Part shown: positions 1-6,250 of the stretch, in pieces
Layout of the letters: every line of letters starts with the position of its first letter
Numbering within the stretch: position 1 is the first letter of the stretch
NCBI GenBank assembly: GCA_964622715.1
Contig: CAZURR010000054.1
Coordinates: 1-18,118, forward strand
DNA: 18,118 nucleotides
Direction of reading: 5' to 3'
Source of the DNA: Hyphomicrobium_A sp964622715
Lineage (GTDB): Bacteria; Pseudomonadota; Alphaproteobacteria; Rhizobiales; Hyphomicrobiaceae
Program-made: the position numbers and the translations under genes
The notes under the pieces: generated by a model
The model's input: only the letters and a program-made list of their open reading frames with translations
The model's database searches: none
Told to the model about the DNA's origin: nothing

Positions 1-71
1 CATGATCTCCTCCACCGGAGGAAAGATCGCTGTGATTCGAGTCCCGGCAGAGTCCGTTCTTAGGCATCAGC

Positions 72-389
72 GTGGCCGATCCCACTTCGCTCCGAACTAA
101 GCCATCGCGCCAGAACCCAAACACATCAACGCCATGGGAAGAGTTGGTGCGCTTGCTCCATAATGCCGAGCTCCTCAACGGAGAGCTCTTCTACACGCTT
201 ACAGAGGCTCGGATCATCATCGAGAGCTGGCGGCGGCACTATAACAATGTCCGACCTCACTCATCACTCGGATACAAACCACCCGCGCCAGAAGTGTTCG
301 TATCCAGCCACGCCGCGTGGCCGTCTTCGCTCGTTAAAGCGGCTCCGACGGCCCCACGCGCCCTAGCCTTGCGCCCAACCCTGCACTAA
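72..389 (+). pseudogene. IS3-family transposase, C-terminal remnant
   Basis: From about residue 31 the reading matches the extreme C-terminus of IS3-family DDE integrase-type transposases: ELLNGE, then ESWRRHYNNVRPHSSLGY and PPAPEVF. These proteins cut and join DNA ends of the element. The preceding 30 residues do not resemble the family, and the catalytic Asp, Asp and Glu, which lie upstream of this segment, are absent, so the fragment cannot be active. The stop is followed at about 390-420 by a stretch (CACCTGGACCACTCGGTGGG) that resembles the right end of such elements, but the matching left end is not in the window and I cannot define the terminal repeat or a target duplication. The family call is firm for the conserved block; element name and boundaries are unknown. 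Confidence 0.75.
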
Positions 390-519
390 CATTCCACCTG
401 GACCACTCGGTGGGGGCCGATCAATCGACAGCTGCTGTGTCGTTAAACAAATGGACACCTTAGCGTCTCGTCACGATCCGCATCGGCTTTGTTGTCGAGA
501 AGCAGTGATGCCGGTTGGG

Positions 520-1080
520 CTAGCTTACGCTCGCCTCGCCGTTAGAGATTTCGTCATGGGTCTCCTCGACATTGTTGCTCTCGGATTGGCCTGCGAAGGC
601 TTCGGCATCGAGAATGGGCGTTAGTTCGCTCGTACTCTTGGCTCGCTGTACGCGGCCATCGAACTCAGCTCCTTCGGCGATCGATAAAGACTGGTGCACG
701 ATGTCACCGTCGACTTTTGCCGTGTCATGCAGCGCGACAGTTTGCGCTCGGATGGAGCCGCTTACGCCGCCACGTACCTCAATTTTCTCCGCACAAACCG
801 TGCCCGTCACTGAGCCATCCTTGCTGACCATGACTTGCTTGCCGTGTATATCGCCCTGGACATTGCCAGAGACGTGAAGTTTGTTCTGAGAAATGATCGT
901 GATCTTCTCACCAAGAATGGTGAGATCGTTGCCGATCACAGACGTGCCTGTTGTGGGCGCGGGATCGACCGAGGACCCTTCGGCCCGAGCAGGCGCAGAA
1001 CCTTGTGGGGCAAAGCGAGTGGAACCGTTCGGTGGCTTTGGAATCGTTGATTGAGCCTTACTGGCGGGGCTGCTGAACAT
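520..1080 (-). CDS. Bactofilin (polymer-forming cytoskeletal protein)
   Basis: This 186-residue protein has a low-complexity Ser/Pro/Ala-rich head of about 45 residues, then a run of about 100 residues of short repeated beta-strand turns typical of bactofilins (VIGNDLTILG, VSGNVQGDIHG, VSKDGSVTGTV, VRGGVSGSI, AKVDGDIV, AEFDGRV), and an acidic tail. Bactofilins fold into a right-handed beta-helix that polymerises without nucleotide at the inner membrane and scaffolds cell-shape or cell-wall proteins. The length fits the family. The start at 1080 is supported by a strong ribosome site (GGAGGTG, plus-strand 1085-1091). No M23 peptidase or other usual partner lies next to it, so its local role cannot be read from context. 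Domain assignment is confident; the specific cellular function is not. Confidence 0.88.
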   Translation of the reverse strand: MFSSPASKAQSTIPKPPNGSTRFAPQGSAPARAEGSSVDPAPTTGTSVIGNDLTILGEKITIISQNKLHVSGNVQGDIHGKQVMVSKDGSVTGTVCAEKIEVRGGVSGSIRAQTVALHDTAKVDGDIVHQSLSIAEGAEFDGRVQRAKSTSELTPILDAEAFAGQSESNNVEETHDEISNGEASVS

Positions 1081-1420
1081 GATACACCTCCGGTACGATG
1101 ACCTTTTGAACTATGGTTAATGGTGATGCTGCTACCCCGCCCCTGAACTCCCATCGCAATTCCGCGGCAACATTTTGTCGAAAACCGTAATTAGTTCGTC
1201 AGGTCGTACCAGTCGTTAGCCGGTGGCCGCGTGTCTGCTGGAGAGGGTGGAGGGGAAATACCCCGCCGTGTGGGACTTCTGCTTGGTGTCAGAGGTCGAT
1301 TGCGTCGATCTGTATTGAGATGACAATCTTGATCGATACGGCTGCCCAAGGCCTTGCAGCTATCGATGGCTGGGTCAGATTTGTTGTTGCCAGATCCGAT
1401 TTGAGCGGCGATCCATCAAG

Positions 1421-1446
1421 AACGCCGACCAATCGCGGACGGTTCC
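1421..1446 (-). promoter_or_regulatory. Possible EcfG-type (general stress) promoter toward bactofilin
   Basis: On the minus strand GGAAC (1446-1442) is followed after exactly 17 bases by CGTT (1424-1421). GGAAC-N16/17-CGTT is the known consensus for EcfG, the general stress sigma factor of alphaproteobacteria. It points at the bactofilin gene but would give a leader of about 330 bases, and a pattern this short can occur by chance in a window of this size, so the call is weak. Confidence 0.25.
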
Positions 1447-1466
1447 AAGTGCGGTGGTTCCCCCCC

Positions 1467-1498
1467 AAAAAAAAGGCGCCGGAATTTCTCCCGGCACC
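1467..1498 (-). terminator. Rho-independent terminator of the 1517-1831 gene
   Basis: Read on the minus strand, GGTGCCGG (1498-1491) pairs with CCGGCGCC (1482-1475) across an 8-base loop, seven Watson-Crick pairs and one G-U, followed at once by eight T (1474-1467). It lies 18 bases past the stop of the minus-strand repeat protein. Confidence 0.9.
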
Positions 1499-1516
1499 CT
1501 CAAAATAACTACGGTC

Positions 1517-1831
1517 CTACCACCACCAGCGACGGCGGCGCCATCTCCGATAGCGATACGGGCGATAGCGGTAGCCGTAAACCCGCGGACCATACCACCA
1601 GCGGCGACGCCATCTCCGATAACGATAGGGCCGATAGCGGTAACCGTAGACCCGCGGCCCATACCAGCCGCGACGCCATCTCCGGCGTCTCCAACCGGCT
1701 TTTTCGACGAGAGCGTGAGCCTGCCCGTAAACGGGCTGCTTGGCTAACGCTGGTGCGGCCGCAGCTGACGCCGGTGAGTGGGCACCGAACAATACAAACA
1801 GCGCCGCGGCGGATACTAAGAATAGTCTCAT
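1517..1831 (-). CDS. Small secreted Arg/Tyr/Trp-rich repeat protein
   Basis: The 104-residue product opens with a typical signal peptide (about residues 1-23, ending SPASA). After a short Ala-rich spacer, the mature part is dominated by two nearly identical 23-residue repeats carrying YGPRVYGYRYRPYRYRRW, flanked by Arg/Trp runs; the last residues are RRRRWWW. The mature protein would be very basic and aromatic. The start at 1831 has a strong ribosome site (GGAGGA, plus-strand 1838-1843), and a clear terminator follows at 1467-1498, so it is probably an independently expressed gene. Short basic or aromatic periplasmic proteins of this style are common in Bradyrhizobium-like genomes, but I know no assigned function. 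Binding to acidic polymers such as the cell wall, LPS or DNA is only a guess from charge. Confidence 0.8.
   Translation of the reverse strand: MRLFLVSAAALFVLFGAHSPASAAAAPALAKQPVYGQAHALVEKAGWRRRRWRRGWYGPRVYGYRYRPYRYRRWRRRWWYGPRVYGYRYRPYRYRRWRRRRWWW
1539..1676 (-). repeat. Tandem in-frame repeat, 69-base period, two units
   Basis: Two adjacent units (about 1539-1607 and 1608-1676), both starting CGCCATCTCCGAT on the plus strand, encode the duplicated aromatic/basic block of the 1517-1831 protein. The units differ at scattered bases, many of them silent in the protein, so the duplication is not brand-new. Confidence 0.85.
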
Positions 1832-2245
1832 AGGGAATCCTCCTAAGTACGCACACAGAAGATTAGCCTATTTTTACGCTCGTGGCTTCTCAAACTCTAG
1901 TACTATTGAATTATGCTGGTTACCGAGATATCGGCCGCCGCGGCTCTGCCCTGCTGCGCCGATTTGAACAGATGACAAAATAGCCCTTCCGATCGGCTCA
2001 TCGCCTTGACGAATTAAGGATTGTGATAGCTGTACGAATATGGCTTTGGACTTTTGTCGGCCGTCTGCATCCGTAGCCAGCGCAGCGCAACAGCCGTTAA
2101 TCAAGCCCCACACGACATCTTGGTGCGACCGCTAATGTTGGACTAACGTTCCCGCCGGGCGACGTTGTTCAGCTGACATTCAGAAATGGCTTGTTGAAAT
2201 GGTCGGTTGGACGGGCGGCGCACAATCGAGCAATTGGAGGCTCAG
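1832..2245. other. Intergenic region, no gene recognised
   Basis: Holds the ribosome site of the minus-strand gene (1838-1843) and, at its right edge, that of the 2246 gene (2236-2240). A 79-residue minus-strand reading at 1874-2113 has no recognisable motif or convincing ribosome site and is not called. Promoters for both divergent genes must lie here, but I cannot point to one. Confidence 0.5.
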
Positions 2246-2587
2246 ATGTTGCGCTTCATGACTGCAGCCATCGCAGCAGCAGGAATTCTCGGCGGTGTCG
2301 CAACCGCGTCCGCGGCCGATTACGATTATTATGACAGATTTGAATTGCCTGGCGACGCGATCCCTTTGCGGCGCGTTGAAATCTATCCCAACGCGCCAAT
2401 CGTGCGGGGCGAGTATGCTCCTCCCGGCTATGGCCGGTACGCACCTCCCGCCTATAGCCAGTATGCTCCTCCAGTCTATGGATGGGTGATTATACGCCCC
2501 TCAAGCTGTGGCAAGTATCGCTACTGGAACGGCCTGCGCTGTGTTGATGCGCGTTATCGGCCCCCCTACGTGGGGCCTAAGTGGTAA
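2246..2587 (+). CDS. Small secreted protein with YAPP repeats
   Basis: A 113-residue protein with a signal peptide of about 23 residues (cleavage near ATASA). The mature part contains three successive YAPP units (EYAPPGYGR, YAPPAYSQ, YAPPVYGW) and ends with a two-Cys segment (SSCGKYRYWNGLRCVDARY), suggesting one disulphide in the periplasm or outside the cell. The start at 2246 is chosen over an upstream in-frame start because GGAGG lies at 2236-2240 and the signal peptide begins there. A second Tyr/Pro-rich secreted protein follows at 2720, in the same direction but with its own ribosome site and 132 bases of spacing. No function is known to me; the composition suggests a surface or wall-associated structural protein. 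Confidence 0.8.
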   Translation: MLRFMTAAIAAAGILGGVATASAADYDYYDRFELPGDAIPLRRVEIYPNAPIVRGEYAPPGYGRYAPPAYSQYAPPVYGWVIIRPSSCGKYRYWNGLRCVDARYRPPYVGPKW

Positions 2588-2719
2588 TGCGGACTCCGAT
2601 TGTGATGCACCGAAGGTGCTCCGTGACGCCGCACTTGAACGAATGTACACGATGATTTTTCATGGCGCTCCAAGGGCTTGTGCGGTAAACTGATTGTTCG
2701 CACGAACATGGAGGTCAAC

Positions 2720-3091
2720 ATGCGTAAAATGTTGCTTCAGTTGATCTGCGTCCTGGCTGCCCCACTTGCACTTGCGTCCAGCTTTGGCCCAGCTGCTGCG
2801 GCCCCCTTCGGCTCGTTTGCGTCTGGCGCGAAGTCGTGGAACGGGGCGCAGGATGTGACGCAGGCGAAATTTCGGCGACGGCGCGGTTACTACTCCGATT
2901 ACTACGCGCCTGAGTATTATCCGCCGCCTGTGGCCTATTATCCGCCACCGCCTGTCGTCTATTACCCACCGCCCGTCATTTACTATCCCGAACCAGTGGT
3001 CAGGGAATACGTCGCGCCGCCCGTCGTCTATGACGATGTCCATGTAATCTATGCGCCGCCACCGCGTGCACCCTACTACACGGGCTGGTAA
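2720..3091 (+). CDS. Small secreted Tyr/Pro-rich protein
   Basis: A 123-residue protein with a signal peptide (about residues 1-28, ending PAAAA). A basic stretch (KFRRRRGYY) is followed by tandem units built on YYPPP-V (YYPPPVAYYPPPPVVYYPPP and later EPVV, PPVVYDD), then a short tail YAPPPRAPYYTGW. ATG 2720 is preferred to the in-frame ATG at 2708 because GGAGG (2710-2714) sits between them at proper distance from 2720. Proline/tyrosine repeats of this kind form extended, possibly cross-linkable chains. Together with the 2246 gene it forms a same-strand pair of similar style, but the sequences are not obviously homologous outside the repeats. Function unknown. Confidence 0.8.
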   Translation: MRKMLLQLICVLAAPLALASSFGPAAAAPFGSFASGAKSWNGAQDVTQAKFRRRRGYYSDYYAPEYYPPPVAYYPPPPVVYYPPPVIYYPEPVVREYVAPPVVYDDVHVIYAPPPRAPYYTGW

Positions 3092-3203
3092 GGCACAGGC
3101 AGATTCGAGACTGCGCCGATCAAGATTGCTGCGCGATTGCCGGCGCGCTTGTGCTCACGCTGCCCATCCCACCGAACGGTCGATAGTCTCGCCTGAAGTG
3201 CTT

Positions 3204-3724
3204 TTAGGGAAGCGTTTTTACGACTTGGCCGCTGCGTACAATTGACAGGCCTTGCGTGCCGCTAATGCCCGCCATGACCGCCTCGACGATGGGGCTGGAT
3301 ACTGCCTTTTCCGACTCCCATTCAACGATGAAATTTGCACCGGCACCGCCACGCTCGTCTCTCTGATCGACAAAGAAGTCCGCGGATGCAAGAGGTGCCA
3401 AAGAGTGCGGCTTGTCGAGAAAGCTCTCCACGAGCTTGCCGGCGGTATCGTAGTAGCGCACCGCCGTCATGATGATCGGGTTCGTCGGATCCGTATTGCG
3501 AACGCTTAAGGTCGTGGCAAACGAGCGTTTGCTGCGGGCACCGAGCTAAATATGCGAATAGATCGGTACGTAGATGACCGCGCCCTCGGCAATGTTTTCG
3601 AGTTTGGCATCTACGGGACGGAAGTAATCGGAAGACTGCGATTCGGGCTCATGGCTTTGCGAACACTCGTCGATGAACGCGAGAGCAACGCAGCGATGAG
3701 CGTCAGCAAGAGCGATATTTTCAT
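3204..3724 (-). pseudogene. DUF3124-family secreted protein, broken by frameshift and amber stop
   Basis: The C-terminal half (RNTDPTNPIIMTAVRYYD, then GKLVESFLDKP, FFVDQRDERGGAGANFIVEW and SIVRSGQVV) is clearly a DUF3124 protein, a family of unknown function found in the periplasm. Upstream in the same frame lies the family's start, IYVPIYSHI, but the codon after it (3548-3546) is TAG where relatives have Tyr. Further upstream a good signal peptide start (MKISLLLTLIAALLS, ATG at 3724) is in a different frame; adding one base near 3678-3681 (CTCTCG-CGTTC) joins it to AFIDECSQSHEPES and gives a coherent protein of about 173 residues. Two independent lesions suggest a real pseudogene, though a draft-assembly error at either site is possible. 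Confidence 0.8.
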
Positions 3725-4219
3725 CTGTCACAAACCCATTCCAGCGCCCCTGTGATCGCTAGGATAGTATCAAATAAGCACGATTGACATCGACGAGATC
3801 ACATTCGGCGGAACCGGCTCGAACACTTTGCCAGCTACTAACGCGTGCTAGCCCCCGGCGCATTCGCCGACGCAGCGAGCGGGATCAGGCACGACGCTGG
3901 CTCAAACTTGAGCACCAGGAGCGCTGCACGAGGTGGATGAGGTCTGCGATTCCGACTGTGTCCAATGGTGCGGTGCGAACCAAGTGGGTCGCGCCGGGAC
4001 GTAGTTCGTTGCACAATGAATATCCGAGGCCGTCTCATCCAAGACTGGGAGAGGCGGACGCTCGGAAATTGCGGCGGTTTGGCACCCCCCGTGCTCCTGG
4101 AGCCTATCTCCACAAGCCGCCGCAACCATTTGTTGGCCCTCTTTGGCTCGCGCTCAACACCGCAAAGCGTGGAGTGGAGGTCGTGCAACCGCTGGTCGGC
4201 GAACGAGGAGCTTGATCTG
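3725..4219. other. Long region without recognised gene upstream of the HdeD-like gene
   Basis: Several overlapping open readings on both strands cross this stretch, including an in-frame upstream extension of the HdeD-like gene, but none shows a ribosome site, signal peptide or known motif. I read it as the divergent control region of the DUF3124 remnant and the HdeD-like gene, possibly including decayed coding sequence. GAGGAG at about 4205-4210 serves the 4220 start. Confidence 0.45.
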
Positions 4220-4753
4220 ATGGCAACAACAACCGAACAGACCCAGCAATCGGACATTTGGTGGGTCTTCTTGCTGCAAGGAATCGCCGCAATCATTCTG
4301 GGTCTGCTGATGCTCACGGCACCCGGCGCAACGCTCCTCTTGCTGGTGACGATGCTTGGCATCTACTGGCTTGTCATGGGCGTATTGGCGTTCGTGCGAG
4401 TCTTCGTCGATCATTCTGTTCCATGGTTCTGGTCGCTCCTGATTGCGATCGTGGGGGTCGTAGCCGGGCTCGCCGTTCTCAAGCATCCCTTGGTCGCCGC
4501 GCTGGCCGTGCCTGCATCACTCGTCATCATCATCGGCGTGCTGGGCGTGGTGATCGGCGTGCTCGACATCATCGGCGGTTTCACCGGTGGCGGCATCGGG
4601 TCGTTCGTACTGGGCGTGATCAGCGTGCTCATCGGCATGCTGCTGCTCAATTCGCCGGTCAGCGCGGGGCTGGCATTACCGATTCTTTTCGGAATTCTCC
4701 TACTGATCGAGGGTGTGGTTCTCATCGTTTGGGCATTCCGCCTTCGGGTCTGA
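4220..4753 (+). CDS. HdeD-family (DUF308) acid-resistance-type membrane protein
   Basis: A 177-residue very hydrophobic protein with six predicted membrane segments arranged as three helix pairs, characteristic of HdeD/DUF308: WWVFLLQGIAAIILGLLML, TLLLLVTMLGIYWLVMGVL, FWSLLIAIVGVVAGLAVL, LVIIIGVLGVVIGVLDIIGG, SFVLGVISVLIGMLLL and LPILFGILLLIEGVVLIVWA. Length and the repeated G-hhhG-hhh pattern match the family. In E. coli HdeD is an inner-membrane protein contributing to acid resistance at high cell density; the molecular activity is not known. The start at 4220 is supported by GAGGAG about 10 bases upstream and by the family's usual short hydrophilic N-terminus; the longer in-frame extension upstream is unlike the family. 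It appears monocistronic. Acid or envelope stress is a family-based inference. Confidence 0.9.
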   Translation: MATTTEQTQQSDIWWVFLLQGIAAIILGLLMLTAPGATLLLLVTMLGIYWLVMGVLAFVRVFVDHSVPWFWSLLIAIVGVVAGLAVLKHPLVAALAVPASLVIIIGVLGVVIGVLDIIGGFTGGGIGSFVLGVISVLIGMLLLNSPVSAGLALPILFGILLLIEGVVLIVWAFRLRV

Positions 4754-5326
4754 GGGCTAAAGTCCTTTGCCCATACAGCAGTGGCACGACGACTGGAGTG
4801 CGTAGCGCGTGCGTCCACATAGTCGGACGTTGGGTCGCGTGGCTCATACACAAGTGGCCTCGCCCCTGCCCGCGACGAGAGACGCACGCATGGCCGCAGC
4901 TTTAGCGCCGGGTGCCGGGACCAATCTGCCCGCGCTCAGAAACATAGGCAGTTTGGCGATCAAGTTTATGTGGCGCGCTCGACGCTAGGGCGCAAACAGC
5001 CCGTCACATTTTTTGTTCATTTGTTGGGGGCCTTCGGTGGTCACGACGATAGTCGCGAGGTTTGGATCGGCGGATAACCCGCCATCGCGCGCGGTACACA
5101 CGTACGCCTCCAGCCACATCAGAAAATTAATAGGACTGAATAGCAATGTCGTCGGATCTTCCGACAACAGAGCCCGCCGCCGCGGGACGATTGCCGCTTC
5201 AATGACCGCAGTGCTGTGCTTATGTAGTCACCACGTGCGATACTCCGGCGGTCGTGCTGGAGCACTTGGCCAATCAGTGAGCTGCAAGTGACGACACGGT
5301 GATAATCACCAACTTAATGAGAGCCC
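4754..5326. other. Long region with no confident gene
   Basis: No ribosome site plus credible protein could be matched here. The best candidate is a minus-strand reading ending at 4985, described separately. No terminator hairpin with a T tract was seen after the HdeD-like gene. Confidence 0.45.
4985..5167 (-). CDS. Doubtful small hypothetical protein
   Basis: A 60-residue reading from a TTG (5167) to a stop at 4985. The frame stays open upstream to a TGA at 5230-5228, and the residues there (STAVIEAAIVPRRRALL) run smoothly into the rest (SPINFLMWLEAYVCTARDGG, then TIVVTTEGPQQMNKKCDG), so it reads like real protein rather than noise. No ATG or GTG start and no clear ribosome site was found, so it may be a 5'-truncated remnant or a shadow. 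No family recognised. Confidence 0.25.
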   Translation of the reverse strand: MSEDPTTLLFSPINFLMWLEAYVCTARDGGLSADPNLATIVVTTEGPQQMNKKCDGLFAP

Positions 5327-6244
5327 ATGGCCCAGGCGACAAACATAAGCAGCGTAACGGTATTCGGAGGTGCTGGCTTTCTCGGAAGCGAAATTGTCAA
5401 GGCCCTCGCTGCGGTTGGAATAGCGACACGCGTGGCGGACAGGCATCCCGACAAAGTCATTACACCAGATGGTTCCGGGCCGGGCCAAATCGAGCGTATC
5501 TATGCCGACGTGCGTGATGAAAGCTCCGTAGCGCTTGCGATTAATGGATCTGATGCGGTGATCAACTGCGTCAGCCTCTATGTCGAAGGCGGCCCGGAGA
5601 CCTTTGAGGCTATCCACGAGCTGGGCGCGCTTAACGTGGCGCATCAGTCCGCGGAATTGGGCATCAAACGCCTCGTTCATATCTCCGGTATTGGCGTCGA
5701 TCTCAGGTCTAAGTCGAGCTATGTGCATTCGCGGGCGAAGGGCGAACTGCTCGTCACCGATGTTTTTGCGCACGCCACGATTCTTCGCCCGAGTGCGATC
5801 TTTGGACCAGGCGACAAATTCTTGAACACGTTGGCAGCCATAATCAGGGTCTCGCCCGTCCTGCCGCTGTTCGGCAAAGGTCACACGAAGCTCCAGCCCG
5901 TCTATGTTGGGGACGTTGCGCACGCCGCGCTCAAAGCCTTGCAGACTCCGGCGTCGCAGGGAAAGGTTTACGAGCTTGGTGGCCCGCGGACCTACACGTA
6001 CCGCGCCCTTCTTGAACTTGTGTTGGGACATATGCAACGGCGGCGGCTCCTGTTGCCGCTGCCGTTTGCAATTTGGAACGCCTTGGCCGCGGTTGGCGCG
6101 ATCTTGCCTGCCCCGCCCATTACGCGTGCACAAGTGGTGTTGATGGAGCACGATAATGTGGTGGCCAAATCAGCATTATCATTTGAAGAGCTCGGTCTGG
6201 AGCCCACGGCGCTCGAAGATATTCTTCCGCAGTACACTCTCTGA
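5327..6244 (+). CDS. NDUFA9-like NAD(P)-binding protein (atypical SDR/epimerase fold)
   Basis: A 305-residue protein with an N-terminal Rossmann fold: the dinucleotide motif GGAGFLG is at residues 14-20, followed by an acidic/basic segment (RVADRHPDK), DVRDESS and NCVSLY. The usual catalytic pair of the extended SDR family, YxxxK, reads Y132-V-H-S-R136, so the lysine is replaced by arginine. This fits NDUFA9-like proteins, which bind NAD(P)H but are thought to be structural or assembly factors of respiratory complex I rather than oxidoreductases. Further family signs are HISGIG, ILRPSAIFGPGD, PVYVGDVA and a C-terminal helical domain. The gene stands alone, with no nuo genes nearby. The next gene is convergent and may begin its stop only 6 bases away. 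Confidence 0.85.
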   Translation: MAQATNISSVTVFGGAGFLGSEIVKALAAVGIATRVADRHPDKVITPDGSGPGQIERIYADVRDESSVALAINGSDAVINCVSLYVEGGPETFEAIHELGALNVAHQSAELGIKRLVHISGIGVDLRSKSSYVHSRAKGELLVTDVFAHATILRPSAIFGPGDKFLNTLAAIIRVSPVLPLFGKGHTKLQPVYVGDVAHAALKALQTPASQGKVYELGGPRTYTYRALLELVLGHMQRRRLLLPLPFAIWNALAAVGAILPAPPITRAQVVLMEHDNVVAKSALSFEELGLEPTALEDILPQYTL

Positions 6245-6250
6245 GGCGGC

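Larger units (their letters stand above)
1081..1516. other. Intergenic region between bactofilin and the repeat protein
   Basis: No convincing gene. It holds the bactofilin ribosome site next to 1080, a possible EcfG-type promoter at 1421-1446 on the minus strand, and the terminator of the upstream minus-strand gene at 1467-1498. The remaining short open readings have no ribosome site and no recognisable content. Confidence 0.6.

Noticed and set aside
30..60. TTCGAGTCCC at the left edge, resembling a tRNA T-loop and arm
   Set aside because: The flanking bases do not form a 5-bp T-stem and no acceptor end or anticodon arm can be placed around it.
1874..2113. 79-residue minus-strand open reading in the intergenic region
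   Set aside because: No ribosome site, signal peptide or recognisable motif; probably chance in GC-rich DNA.
3965..4219. Upstream in-frame extension of the HdeD-like gene
   Set aside because: The added 85 residues are Arg-rich and unlike the family, while ATG 4220 has a good ribosome site and the normal family start.
5992..6250. Continuation of the large minus-strand protein through the N run into the epimerase-like gene
   Set aside because: It exists only because N bases contain no stop; the part beyond is antisense to a confident gene, and the frame before the gap is already shifted.
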